64,000 bases of DNA, taken from the NCBI RefSeq assembly GCF_000972845.2, contig NC_040028.1, forward strand, positions 9,742,038 to 9,806,037, written 5' to 3'. Each line of letters begins with the position of its first letter. Positions within the stretch are counted from its first letter, which is position 1. Below, piece by piece: positions 40,419 to 55,400 of the stretch. The DNA comes from Larimichthys crocea. Its lineage: Eukaryota > Chordata > Actinopteri > Sciaenidae. Both the position numbers and the translations under genes were made by a program. A model generated the notes under the pieces. It was not told the DNA's origin, searched no databases, and was given only the letters and a program-made list of their open reading frames with translations.

Positions 40419-43400
40419 ATGGAAAGCCTGCCAATAGGTTGGACTGTGCACACCTGTGACCAGGAGGGAGATGGAGCAGAGCTGTTGAAAGAGCAAGTCC
40501 CTGACACCAATGCCAACACACATGTTTATGACCTGTTTCATGAAGATGCACAGGTAGGGTTTTTTCTTTGCTCTATCAGTAATTTAATGAGGGAACAACC
40601 TTCTGCATAAATTGCAGTTAGAGGCATTTTTTTTTCTTTTTTGTGCTTAAACTTAAAGGTCCAGTGTGTAAAAAATTGAGTTGCATCTAGTGCTGCATTG
40701 CTGCATTGCAATCTCCTCACATCACCTTCGCCTACCTAGTGTAAAAAGGGGAAACAACACTTGAAAGCCTCTGTTTAGAGTCAGTATTTAGTTTGTTTGT
40801 TCTAGACTACTGCAGAAACATGGTGTTTCAGTAAAAGGCTCTCTCCATAAAACAAGAGCCACTCCCACTGTAGAAATAAAGGGATAATTTTAAGTAACAA
40901 AATCAAAAATATTCTTATTTTCAGGTGATATACATACATGAAAACAGAGTTATGATTATTATATCCCATGTCTGCCTTATTTTGAAAATAGAGGCCCCCG
41001 ATCTTACACACTGGCCCTTTAAACTTAAACTTTATATAGATTCATTTATATAGCACCTTTCATGCAAACATGCAGCCCAAAGTGCCTTACAGAGCAAAAT
41101 AAAAACAGGAATATATAACAATGAATAGAATCCAGGAGAATAGATAATACCAAAATAAAATAAATAATATATATAGGCCATACAATTATAAAATGTTAAC
41201 AAAAATGTTAACAACGATAACAAATAAGAGCCAATAGGAAAAATGAAAACTTAACTAAAGAAGTTTAAGTGAAGTTTGTTGCATGAAAATTAAAAAACAA
41301 TTCAGCAAACATAAAAACTGCAACAATAAAATGATTTTAATAAAGTTCAAATCTATAAGGTGAATTAACACAGGGGATAAAAAGGAAAGGAAAGGATGAT
41401 CAGGACTTAAAAGCTCAGCAGTGAATGGTGAGGCACCTTAAATAAAAGCTAGGCTCAGGTTGTTGTTGTTTTTCAGCAGGGTTTCCAGCAGTCCAGCCAG
41501 CCATGGTGGAGGATCAAACTGTTTGTGTGGGAGCCGGTGCTCTTCGGTACCTGGGATGGAGTTTTCACCACCTGCATGATCAACATCTTCGGCGTGGTGC
41601 TATTCCTACGTACCGGATACTTGGTGGTTAGTCTACATACTACTACGTTGATCCTTCTACCTCTGTTTTATATGTATTTCTTGTAAACCTTAAGAAACTG
41701 GGATTATCAGGCAGCTGTAATAATAAGATGCCTGATTATTGATGTGTTATGGTCATTTGCGCAGCCATGTCCAGGCCCAAACTGTGTTTGTCTTCATGTG
41801 CATTGAAAGAGATGTCAAACATACTAAGAAGAGACAAAATAACAAACCTAAAAGATCCAAAAAACAAAACTTTTCCTCTGTGGGATTATTTTTTGGATGT
41901 ATTCTGTCGGGGTCAACTAAATGCTGTCCAAACCAGTTAGTCACACTGTAGCACAGAGACTCTGACTGTATGCTTATAGGTTATTTTTAATCTTTTTGCT
42001 TTTATTTAATTTTACATTTTAATTATGTGCAACTTTCAAGAATAACATCTACCGTGTTTAGACTTTGTCTACCAAATAATAAGTAACATAAACTTTTTTC
42101 TACGTATATTTATATACGTGTATCTTTTACATGTGCATGTGTGAAATATTAATTTGCTTTTGCGGAAAGTACTGCATCTTGTGTTTATTATCACTTCTTC
42201 GAGCTCTAGACTCATGTCTGGCAATGGCTGTGTGCATTACACGTCTCTGTCTAGCTCCGTTGAAGCTTTTGACTTTTTTTATTTTTAGCTGCAAGCATCA
42301 TATTAAGTATGTGTCATCCTGTCAGCTGATCCCAAACACTTTAATGTGCATGTGTCATCACAGGATACAGCTACAAAGACCCTCTGATCTTAATTGCTAC
42401 ATCCGTTTGGGTTTAACTTGACAGATAAAGCATATTATCATGTGACAGAGTTTCCTCTCCAGAGTGAGATTCTTCCTTGTTACTCATTGTGCAAAGGTAA
42501 TGTGTGAGTGTGTGTTTTCCCCGGTTTAATGAGGCTAATTTCTTCAACATGCCTGAGAAAGTAAAGAGTATGATTAAAAACACATATGTAAACACGGTTT
42601 GAACACAGCAGCGTACAAAGTACAACTAAATGATTGACTTTTTCTCGATGATGTGAAAATGTGCAGTGAATTATGTATAAAGCATATACAGACAAGTGAC
42701 ATATTAAAGATATAACCAACATCAACTGTCTTACTAAGGTGTTGGTCCACCATGTGCTGCCAAAACAGCTTCAAAGCACATCTGCACTGGTTCTACAAAT
42801 CTCTGAACTCTACTGCAGGATGGACATCATTCTCACAAAAACATATTTCCTCATTTGGTGCTTTGAGGGAAAACGCTGTCAGACACTCAGGCCTAACAGG
42901 GCAGTCTAAAATCTCTTATAGGTGTTCAGCTGTTTTGAGATCGGGCGTCCAAATTTGTCTGCATCAGTGACTCAGGTGTATTATTTTGTCCAGGGGAACA
43001 CAGGTGTGCTGCTCGGGATGCTCCTGGTCTCATTGGTTGTGCTGGTTGCTTTAGTGACGGTGATGTCAGGGATCGGAGTGTGTGAACACTGTGGTATTGG
43101 GAGTGGAGGAATCTACTCCATGATCTCTACCGTTCTGGGTGGCAGACTAGGGGGCACTGTGGGCCTTCTTTATGTGTTTGGGCAGGTGAGTAACAAATCT
43201 GGACTTTCAGGTAGACGTGAGATTTTTTTGTAGCTTTTTGTCTGTACAATAATGCCACCGTTACAATTTCCTATCTTGTCTCTCCTCTCATGCTGCCTCC
43301 CATTTTGCAGTGCGTAGCTGGAGCCATGTACATCACAGGTTTCTCTGAGTCAGTGGCGGAGGTGCTGGGTTTACAGAGCCAGTGGGCGGTACGCGGCATG

Positions 43401-46400
43401 TCGGTGTTGGTCCTGCTGGCACTGCTTGGAATCAATCTAGCCGGTGTCAAGTGGATTGTCCGACTCCAGCTGCTGCTTCTGGCTGTGCTGGCTGTCTCCA
43501 CGCTGGACTTTGTCATTGGCACCTTCACACACCTTGACCCAGGTAGGGCTATGGGTGATTAATACAGACATACAAGGGTTAACTCTGTCCTGATGTGTCT
43601 TCTAATACTCTGCGTTGCTATTTTAAGCCATAATAATCCTCAAAGTATTCAGTGAGAATTTCGCTAAAGCCAAGGCCTCTGAAGCAGCGTTTAAGCAGAT
43701 TCCAACGCTCTTATTCATAACCACGTCCAAGAAATTTCAGCAGAAAAATAAGTAAACTTGCCAACAGCATCAACTGAGTAAGAAGACAAAGAGAATACCA
43801 TTAAAAAAACTGTACACTGTACAGTTACTTAATTAGATTAGAGATAAGAAAGCAAAACACATCTCTATCTAAATCAACTAGCACATATAATCTTCTTATA
43901 ACATAGTAGTGCCACAGCTAATGGTGTTTACAGTGTGTGTGTGTGTGTGACAGAGGTGGAGTTGAAAGAGATGGGGTTTTTTCAGTTTGTGAACAACAGA
44001 ACTCAGTGAACACAGATTAATAATCTAACTGCTGGAACACAACACTCATTTTTAATTAAAGTGCCTTTGGGGTGTCGTTTGGCTCAGTTGGTAGAGCAGC
44101 CGCCCCATGTGCGAGGGCTCGGTCCTTGCCGCAGCAGCGAGGGTTCGAGACCGACCTGTGGCTCTTTCCCGCATGTCATTCCCGATCTCTCTCTTCCCAC
44201 GTTCCTGTCACTCCTCAGCTGTCTCTGTAAAATAAAGCTTGAAAAGGCCAAAAAATATCTTTTAAAAAAGTGCCTTTTCTGCTGTAACAAAATGTCTGCT
44301 GTGGAAAAGGGAAATTAACTGAGTTGTTCAGAAAGGAATACTCATTAAGAGATACTAGTCTGATGATGCAAGGCTGTCAGCATATCTTGCTCTTGAGAAG
44401 GAGCGTTTTTTTTGTGTGGTAGTTTGGACAAACGTAAACATGCACACTTGTTCACTCATCAGAAACGTGAAATTGAGTATTTAGTATATGTTCAAGATAA
44501 TTATTTTTTAGTAAAACTCTTTTTGTTTGCGCACTGTTACTGGTCGATGAAGATATATAAAGCAAAGTTAATGTCAAAGAGGTGTTTTTTTTTATTTAGT
44601 TTGGCTCCCAAAGAGAAGAGAAAAACTTTGGGAACCAGTGAATTTAGCTTGATTAGAATTGTAATGCCTGTTTAGCCCACTAGGTGTAGCTGTAGTATCA
44701 CTTATTATTGTTTGTATTCTAGTCTGGTATCCCACTGAAACTAGATCCGTTCATTCATTCATGAGAGTGTTATCTGTGTAACCTATTCTGATACATATTT
44801 TACCACTTTTTGTCCTGTCTCTTTGCCCGTTCACATGTTTTCCTCCGGTGAGAACTTTCTTTGCCCTCTGTGTTTGGTTTTGTTTTGTTGGTTTTGTTAG
44901 ATGCTGAGTCTGAAACTGGCAGTGAGTTTGTTGAGAAGATTTTTTTTCTTTCTCTTTTTTTCTTTTGTGCTGAGGAAATGTTGCCTTTTTTGAGTAGATT
45001 GTATTCTTTTGCTGCCCTTCAGGAAGTCCTTCCCCACATTTCCTGTTCTCACTGATTATCAACGTCCTGTCCATTGGGAGGACAAAAGTGTTCCAGAAAT
45101 CAAGCTATTCTTTATCTGAAAGGACATTACAGGAACAAAGTAAACTCTATACCTTACAAAAAAAATGGAAACAGGCAACATGTAATGCACTACTCATATA
45201 TAAATAAAATAATTATAAATTGTCTTGTTTCAAGACAATTGCTTTTTTTCCAGCAAAACACTAGAAACTCAGTGTACCTGTCTAACTGTGGGCAGTAGCT
45301 AGTTTTTGCAAGATTACTTGACGTACTCTTGTGGAAAAACAACAACAACAAAACCCTGTACTCCACCCGTCCCAGCCACATAGTAGGAGGCCAGTTTGTA
45401 GTGCTAAAGAATTGTGGGAGAACCAGCCATAATGTCTAGTCCAGGTTTTTCCAATTAAGAGCTGCTGCATGTGTTGTGATGACCTCATGGTTGGCAGAGG
45501 ACCAGCAGGTCCACTAGCTAGTTGAAACGGCCCAGATTAGCGTGCGCTCAACGCCGAGGCACATCCTGAAGGAAAAAGAGTCACTGCCAAAATCATGTGG
45601 TCACGGTTTGATAACACGTCCCCTATGTAGACTTGGAAAAGCTGTCACTGTGGTAGATTTCAGACACTATTGTACTTCACTGGGAAAGCTAAGGTCTGAG
45701 GTCAGCCAAGTGAAGTATTGTATCAAAACTATATACGTGTCTGTTGTCAGTATGCTTATCAAATATTGGTGTTTTAATACACAGCAGGATCTGATATTGG
45801 CAATGTTAAAGCTGAATGATAAGTCGATTAATCTATTAGTCAATTAGAAGAATTCAGAGATAAATAGTTTTTATGTTCATCCTGTGGTTAAGTTTCGCTG
45901 AATATCTAAAAAAAATATGATGTTTGAAAATCTCACCTTGGACACCTTGGAAACTATAATGAGTATTATTACATTTTATCGAATAAAAAATAAACATCAG
46001 TTTTATCAATAATAAGTTTAGTTAGTTGCAGTCCCAGTTGAATTAATGGTGCATTTATTGCAAAACTTACAATGCTAGAACTGTAACATATTGTCATTTT
46101 AATTTGGATTATCATCTAAGGTTTCATTGATTAGAATTTCTTGATTTTGATGCAGTTACAAGGGTTTTGAATACCAACAGACACAAGATATTTGAAAAGA
46201 AAAGACTAAATTACTAGGTTTTTTTTTGGCACAAATCAGACAATAAAGATTATTATGAGCATCAACAGCTAAACATTTTTTAATATTTGTATTGGGACAC
46301 TGATGACTGAGTTAATATCATGAGGATTTAGGGGTATTATGTACATGAACTCTGTACCTGTAGACTGACCTGGTTTCCTCATTTCCCCAACCAACAAGGA

Positions 46401-49400
46401 TCTGTTAAGTGACTGATTATGACAAGTCCTTCCTGCAGTTCTGTGACAAGTGGTGTTAGAATTGAAAAACTGCACAGTTGAAAACACTTAAGACTTCTCA
46501 GAATAGTGCTTAATCATCCCTAATGGGAGTACAGTTCATTTCCCAATTTTGGTCTTTGTGTATTTACCATTTAGTTTGGTCAGTGAAACTGCCAATGTAT
46601 TGTCTCTGCAGTCCGACACGCCTTATCCAATCCAAGTCCCTTTAGTTGAAGCCTATTCCCAACAGAACAGGAAGCCATAATGTGCTCCTTGGGTCTGGGG
46701 TTTAGGGTGTTAACCAGACTCACCCACATTTTTGGAAAATGACAAAGAGAGAAAGCCGGAACCGAGATCTGAGGCCTGCTGCTACTCCAGAGACTGCTAC
46801 ATCATCGCTCCCTGTGATCCACGCTATAATATATAGTTCTCAATCATCCCAGTGGGACCTGCCCCACCTCTGTAACATCACAGCCTGGCCTGTTCTCCGT
46901 GCACAGCAGTTTATCCTGGTTAATGTGGTAGAGTAAGAGGTCAGTCAGATGGAGGGAGAGGCCTCAGACACTCATGTAATCTGACTACACATTCCAGTCT
47001 ATCCAAGGAATGCTGAGCCCCACTCTGCCCATGCACTTGCTCTTCGGACAATATACATAATCGGCTGTTTGTAATAGGTCCATAAAGCAAAGAGATGTTT
47101 ACAACTTTAGCCTTTTATATATAGATTAGTGTCAGCCCACATCATAGTTAATTTCTCCAACACATATATAAAATAAAGAACAAATTACTAGCCGTAGTTG
47201 GTAGGAGACAAAAAGTGTACAACCATGCTGGCAGTTCAGTGAGCACTTAGGCACAGCAGTGCTTTGAGCTACAATTTCACAGCTATCCATTCAATACAGA
47301 ACATCAGGCAGAAAGTCCGGCCATCACCAAAATCAGTAGTATTCACCCTCTGGAGACAATGCATGTCACTACAAAATTTCATGGCAATCCATCGATTAGT
47401 TGCTGAGATATTTCAGTCTGGACCTAAATGGTAGACATATCACCAGACCAACATCCTTGTCGCTAGTGTGGCTACTGCCCGATATGAAGCCTAAATATAA
47501 AGGCTGGATTATCAACCAGTCAAAGCTCCTTTAAATCCTGATCGAGTCAAGATAGTTCCCATCACATGGTGCTCACACGCCAGGTTCTCGAGCTAAATGT
47601 TTGTATTGTTAGCTCATTTTGTATTAATGTTGTCAAATACATGTATTTGAATGAAAAGTACAATATTGGTTTCCAAAATATATTGAAGTAGAAGGACAAA
47701 GTCACTCAAAATTGTAGCTCAGTACAATATTTGATTTGGATTTCCCTAGAGGGATTTCTGTGTCAAACATAATGAAGCTGCCATCTATAGTCTTCTGTGT
47801 GCGTTGAACTTAAAGGCATGTGGGGCCAAGCAGCAAATTTCTGCCCCGACCATACCTTATATAGGAACATGGAATGAGGGATGTGAGTATGTGAGCGTAA
47901 GTTTTACTTGGAAGACACGTTTATTTGCAGTTTTTGTCCACAATTCATCAGATCAAATGGTCAGTGTAACTAAACGATTAATTTGTGTTCTTAGAAAGAG
48001 ATTTAGCTCATAAATATGTGAACGCCCTCGACTAAATAGGGTCTGGCATGGTTGAATGTTGGAGTGTGATGTTGTAATATGGGTGGGGAGCACATGGTGC
48101 AGACATGGACACTGACTGCCCTGGATTTGTTAGATTCTGATTGTTTGGACAGAGGGCGGTCTCACCGGGTCACAGAGTGAACAAGCGTTTGGACTCAGAG
48201 TCCCATTTGATGTCGGTTTTCACTACCTTGTTAAATTCCTATCCTGGAGAACATGTGCACTTGAAATAACTTGGATATCCAACCCCATTATAGTTTTGGC
48301 TTCTGTCTAAAACAAAAGAAAAAAAGGGTGTGCTCGCTCTGTCTCCTTTCTCTCACTCTCTGTCTCCCTCTCTTGCTCACTCACTCTCATTCTTTCTCTC
48401 AAACTTGGAAGCTGCTGAGCTTCTGAAAAGGGTGGCGACTTCCTTTTGGATAAACATGTCATTAATCTGAGAGAACACATTCTTTCCCATCGCAAGATAA
48501 CCAAGGGGGAAATGTCCGGTGTTGTAACATAGGCGGGCCCTTCAGATTGTGTTTAAATGGCCTCGACCAATGCAGAACAATCTCTTCCTCTGCACATTCA
48601 ACAAACTAACCTAGACTGAACTGACCTGCCCAGACTTTTAAAGTGTCTTGTTGCCTATTTTTGTCGTTTACTTGGATTTAAAAAAAGAAATGACAGCTTC
48701 TAATTGCAGACATGAAATCCCAGTTTGCCTGGTGCTGTAATAAATCAGTAACACAAGTATTATTCTGGCCACCAGCATCCTTGTGCCAAATATTACCATT
48801 TTGTACAGAAGTAAGAAACATAATGTGATATTTTTCAAACCTATGCTATATGTTGTATAGCATAGGTATATATAACACCTGGTGTCTGGAACTCGAGCGC
48901 TTGGAAATCCCCTGGTGCAGACTTGATGTGTTTACATTTCCACTGAGGCTCAACTTCTCCAGGAGGTGCAGCACAAAAACTCACCAATAATCATCTCAGG
49001 CGAAAGTTACTAAATGAATCAGGTCTTCTTTTACATGTCCCTTGACTCATACATCGTACATTTTCTTCATAATATTTCAGAAATCTCTTATCTATCTTCT
49101 GTTTGCTTTGAGCTCATATTAATGAAAACTCCAGTGAAAGAATTGCTCCCCCTGGTTTGAAGAAGTGCACAGCTTTGGGTTAGTTAATTAATTCCACCTG
49201 TGGTTGAAGATCATATGACATCAAAAGTTCAGGAACAGCTACTAAATGGACCTTGTGGTCAGACTGTTTTCTAAAATACTGAGAACACTGTTGGATCAAA
49301 TCCCATGTCAACAGACATTTTCTTACAGTAGCCATTTTAACATGTAGTAGTGAGGTCAACACAGGTGTTTCCAATGATACTAATTTAGGTTCAGTTCCAT

Positions 49401-52400
49401 TTATTATTGCAGCAGAGCCTTTCCAGTGTGTCAACTCTGGCTCCGTTTGACCTGAATGGAACTGAACCATAATCAAAATGTCAAAATGACTGCTGTGAAA
49501 AAGGGGGACGTGACGCATGCCGGTCTTCAGTTGAGCATTGTCTGCAGCCGGCACTCAACACTTTTCAGTGTTTACTCCATTAACACATGTTGATAATCCT
49601 GCCCTTTAGTTCAGAACTTATGTGCTCTATGTGTTGTGTGTGTCCTGTTTCAGAGCATGGCTTCATTGGTTATTCACCTGGCCTGCTCAGCAGTAACACA
49701 ATGCCAGATTACACCCCAGGAGAAACCTTCTTCACAGTCTTTGGGGTCTTCTTCCCTGCTGCTACAGGTGAGCTTGCCCCCGTCATTTGTTTTCCTCTTA
49801 TACTGGGTGCATTCTATATTAAGAACTGCTTATCAGCCCTGTCAGTAGCAGTCCTCCCTTTTTTCTTGTAGCTACACATGCAGTTTAAAAATACATTTTT
49901 GTGTTGTTGTACAATTTTGCGGTCTGTGTGTGTGTGTGCGTGTGTGTGCATAGGGGTTATGGCAGGCTTCAACATGAGCTCAGACCTTCAGCGGCCTGAA
50001 AACAACATCCCTGTGGGAACGCTGGCAGCTGTCTTCACCTCGTATGACACCACCTCAACACACAAAAACACACACAACAATACTGTGAAATGGGAAAACG
50101 CCACGCTTCACAGTACACAAGACTACAGCTACAGTAAAATTTAACAGACTGACCTAGATAAGGGGGTTTGCTGTGAAAGTACACAGACACAGACACAGAG
50201 AAATGCTGTGGAATCATACAGACTGAAGCCTGAAGTGGCCGACTTCCAGTTTTAGTATCAACATGTCAGAAAATAAAAATGTCTTCATCCATTTAATAAC
50301 ACGTGACAAGGATAGTTTTCAAATAAAACACTCTGGAGTCTCTCCCTCCAGGTATAAATCATCCAAAAGGCTGCTTTCAAATGTTATGATTTTACTTTAG
50401 TGACAGTCTCACGCCACATTGTGAGACCTCTTCAAAAGGGCAGACTTTTCCACCTTCATTGGAAAGAACAGACAATGGAGAAGTCAAATTCCCTTATTAA
50501 GAGTGAGATAGCAGCAGCAGTTTTTAATATTTCTACATGATATACTGTTGGTGACCCACAGGTGGTTCCTGTATCTGGTCTTTGTCTTCCTCCTGGGGGC
50601 CATCTGCACCAGAGAAGCTCTGCGTTATGACTTCTTGATAGCAGAAAAGGTAAACTTCCCTCTCAACCCTGTTTAGAGAGGGACTCAACAGAAGGGGTGA
50701 GGTGAGGGGATTCCCCTTGATTGCCCTCTTTGTTGCTGTGGTGTGGTGTGGTGTGGTTTCCAGCCTTGACATGTAGGTCATGCAGAAATACAGATAATTT
50801 ATACCATGCTCTGCTATATGAAAAATACTGGGCCTGTCCCGGTACACACACTTGCTGTCCCAAGCACTTTCACACACCGCCAGGTAGCTGACAAGTGTGT
50901 CCCACGCTGGAGAAACACACTGTCCACTTAACCCACACACTTAACCCATACCGCGGCATACTTTTCCTACTCCTTCAAAGTAGCATTCAGAGATGAATCA
51001 TTGTGGTCTACAGCCACACAGTGGTCTAATTCTTGGTGGTAGAGCGACTATAAAGGCTGGTTTTAGAACAGATGATAATCAACAGACATTAGAAGAAGTT
51101 TATTTTATGTGATAATAACCTGTCATATGTCATAACCTTAAATATATTTTCTTGATGATAAGAATAAGAGAAGAATATCATATGTGATAAGAATATCATG
51201 TATATTTCATAGCTAGTACTGTCAAGATAAATATTAAATATACTATCCTTGAACAAAGCTTTTATCGATCATGTTCCATCCTTAAAAATGTTAACAAACA
51301 GAAACCATTTAAAATATTGATTATATGTCAGGTCTCTTCCATACAGTTGCCCTATGTGCTTCTAGGTAATTGGATTAAAATGTTTTATTAGTTGTGTTAC
51401 TCCTCTCAGTTCCTAAATGTGTTTTTACTGTCATCTGATTGTAACTGCATTACTACACAGTATGTTATGGAATCAGTTGGGTCTACATGGCTACAGGTTT
51501 GTTTTTTTGTTTTTTTAAATGTATTTGTAAGTCGAGCTGTGGTCGGAGAGTCTTAAACCATCCACACAACACAGGTGACAGATGACATCAGCCTGTAAAT
51601 GCATCAATTTCAACAGTTCATCTGAGCTGGATTGTGCCATTTACTGTAATTGTTTTTGTATGTGTGTGAAACATGTCACACAAACACCTGATTACTTCCA
51701 AATACAGTTTCAGTACAGACACATTTTATCAGGCAAATCATTGTCTGGTTTTCTTTTCATAACATTTTCTCGCCAGTGCACTGGTATTTAATTTGCACGC
51801 ATGATAAAGATGTTTGATTTAGTTATTACAGAGTAGGTAGTTACAGTTAGCTAAATGAATAAAGTATATACTTAATAAAAGATATGTTAAATCACTGGTA
51901 AGAAAGGAAGTGGTAAGTAAAATGACATAGGACATATTAGTGATGGTGTTAACCCTTGACACCAGAAGTCAGTGTAGTGTATTCGGCTATGTTTTTTTCT
52001 TTTTGGATTAATCGCTGACCTTATTTTTCAATTGTAAATTGACTAGTTCGCACTGATTATGAAGAGACTTTTATTCAGATGTGTAAACTGAGATAGCAGC
52101 ACTCCAAAAGCAACAAACAACAAACAAGATTTCTTTAAAATGTATACTTTTAATCTAACTTAAATAATGTAAAAGTAATAAAGTCTAATACTTAAATCAA
52201 AGCATGCTAAAGAAAACGATAAATTGCTCACTGGAAATTAGGCATGTGAGTAACTTTGATTTATTACTTTGAGGGTGCTCTGTTAAACACTTGAAAGCTG
52301 TACAAATCATACAGTCACACACTGTGTACAGCACATGTGTGTTGAATGGAGGTTTGACATTTGAACTCTGAATTCTCATCCGTTGAGCTTTGGTCTGGCT

Positions 52401-55400
52401 CCATATGGAGCGTCAATGTTAGAAGGAGCATGCATGTGACTGTTCACAGCTTTGTGATGTGCCATAAAAAACTAGAGTAAGTGATTCGGCCGTGATCAAT
52501 GAGTTGTCTGATCCTGCCAGTTGTCAGTTTGTGTTTTCTGTCTCAGGGTCTAAACTGTGAAATGAATCAGTGATTGTTCTAGTATGAATGAACAGCTCTC
52601 AGTAGGTGGTGCTTCTAAAGACCTCCAGCTGCAAACAAGATTACTGACCAGTTGTCTCTACATGACATAGAGGACTAGTATTTTACGATCAGTGTGGTAT
52701 TAAAGGCAAAGGTGTGTATAAAATGCACCTAATATTACTCCTATATTAAAAATAGATTTTGTTTTAACCAATCAATGACTCAAAAGCCTTGACTTCTCCA
52801 TCAGTGGTTAGTTCTCATTGTTTTCATAAAGGGTTGGCTGTAGCGGAACTGAACTGGGTGTAGCTGTTGTGAGCTCTCAACCCCACCCCATCCTCTTCCA
52901 CCCTCTGTTTGTTTTCCTTCTTCCTCCAGGTCTCCTTGGTGGGTTTCCTCTTTCTGCTGGGCCTCTACATCTCCTCCCTGGCTTCCTGCATGGGCGGCCT
53001 GTATGGAGCACCCAGGATCCTCCAGTGCATCGCCCAAGAGAGGGTCATCCCTGCTCTGGCCTTTCTAGGAAGAGGGGTGGGTAGATGATGGATGGATGGA
53101 TGGATGGATGGAGCCATAAAGGGAGGGATGTCTGGACATTAAAAGTATACTGAATATTAGCTAGAGTCACCATGATGTAAATGCAGATTACTTAGTAAGG
53201 GTGTGTGTTTTTGCACCAGTGACTTCACTTATTATTTGTGCATAACCCAAATGAAGTAATACTGTTCTATTTAAAGTGACATTAACATTATTATAGAATC
53301 TGGTTAACACAGCATTTTATCAGACCCAACATTTTATTATGGACCTTTTACTACCAAAGTGACAAATAGTTTGCACCACGTATCAATTTTGGACAAACTC
53401 ATAGATTTATTTTTCATGGGTCTGCCATCAGTTAGCCTAGCTAGTGAGATTTGCGTAGCTTAACTCAATTTGTGAAGTCTGTGGGTAGACGAGCAGGCTG
53501 TTAAGCTTCTAAAAGCCACATTGTCTTTTTAAACAATATAATTTAAGCGTCAAACGTTCCACATTGTCTTTTTAAACAATATAATTTAAGCGTCAAACGT
53601 TCATTTTTTTGACCTTGGCAATAGTTTGACAAAACAACCCCAACCGGTGGTCCACCTACTGGCTTTTTGCACAACCTTTCAACCATATTGCATCAAAGCA
53701 TCTTTGATGCTTATCTTTTAAGTCAACATGGACGAGAAGTCCTTAAAGTACTTTGGATGAATCATAAACAGCTACTGAGCTCACATGCCAACAACATTTT
53801 TTTGTTTTCTTTTAATCTTTAACAACTGAGCCAACTGCATTTATAGATTTAGTTTACATGATTGAGCTATTAGATCACTTGTAAATAAGTTGTTAATCTC
53901 AACTCTTACATACATACACAGCATCCTTCTCTGGCCGTACTTCTCTCTGGATGCATACACAACCTGCCTCCTTCACGAGGATGGGTAAACTTCACTTAAA
54001 TGTAACCCAACTGTCTAAAGATAAACACGAACGTTGGATTGGTGGAGCCGTTAGGAATTCAGAAGTTCACAGCAAGATATTAAATAGCCATGGTGAGCGA
54101 GCCATTGTGGAAAAAGTGGCTTTGAATAAAATGAAACTGAATCTTTAAACTTAAAATTAAGTAATCAGTGAATTATTTGGTGAATCATCATGAATCATGC
54201 AGAGTTTGTAATAGTAATATTGTCTCGATTACCTGCAGTAATTGTCGTATTGTAACCTAAGCGTGTGTGAAGCCTGGATGTATGGGGGGTGGGTGGGTGT
54301 GGTGGGTGGACCATGAACCATGACAGGACTGCCTAAGTATAGACTGCACACTGGACTGAATGCATTACAGCAACGAGTTACAATTCACTGCTGCTACAAC
54401 CACACACGAACACACGCATAGTCACGTCCATGTCCTGACCCCGTCCACCTCCACTTTTCCTCAGACTTCCCTGGTCTGTGGATGGCAGCAGTGTCTGACC
54501 TCTCTCAGCAGGCTGGAATGAGGCTCTAGACATCTTGGCCCAAATCAAAGCTTTAGAACAAACGCAGGAAGGGGGCGACGGGCAGGGCCCTGCTCCCTGT
54601 ACTGTGTGCTCTGGAGGCCCGCCAGGCACACAGTAGTGCTCCTATAAACCATGTGATAGGACCTGGGGAGTGAAAGCAAGCTGGCCTAAAAAGCGCATGT
54701 TAAAACAATTTATCTATTTTGAGAGAGAAATTATCGTTAGCGCTTTTGTCCTCCTGTTACAGATGGTGTTTCACCTTTTTAATTTTTTTTAGACAATCCT
54801 GGACATTCAGTCCAGGAAGTCAAATTATCGACCAATTTCCCTTTATTGTGGAGTGGAACTGTTAACATTTAATTAGATGTAATGTACACAGACAATTAAA
54901 TGGTTTATTTTGCAGTACTGTAGTGAGAAAAGAAAAACAAGTTTCCTTTGGGCAAAAGGTTCAAGTTCTTGATCCACAGAATCTCATAAGGATCATAAGG
55001 AACAGGACAATCTTTGTACTAGCCACATTGTATTGACTTGTATCTAAGCCATGTATCTCCAAAACATCAACAAGTTTTGGTGTTGTGTTTTCAGATAATT
55101 AAAATGGGTTTTTAAATTGTTAATTTAGCTGGAGAATTTAATGGCCAATTTAGCCTAGTGCCCATTAAAGAGCACTCAATACTTTATTTTAATTGAGACA
55201 TTTTGTTGTTTCTTTGACAACAATGATTAACGTAGATGATGTGTGTAGTGCAGCCATAACTTTCTGCATTGTGACGCTTTCTTCGTCTCTAACAGCATGG
55301 CCCGAACAGGACTCCAGTGGCAGCTATCTGTCTGACCAGCCTGCTGACCATGGCCTTCATTTTCATAGGTCAGGTCAATGTGCTGGCCCCCATCGTCAGC

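Larger units (their letters stand above)
43543..49653 (+). other. slc12a8 intron 4 (6.1 kb)
   Basis: The largest intron of the gene. It contains a SINE (44069-44266), an abundant fish repeat (47240-47480), a small hairpin (48839-48867) and a MITE (49324-49497). No exon-like sequence with conserved family motifs was seen. Confidence 0.8.
53077..55295 (+). other. slc12a8 intron 8
   Basis: It opens with the splice donor GTGGGT and a (GATG)n tract, and includes the 43-bp exact tandem doublet at 53517. No coding exon was seen between the flanking exons, which join in phase. Confidence 0.8.
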
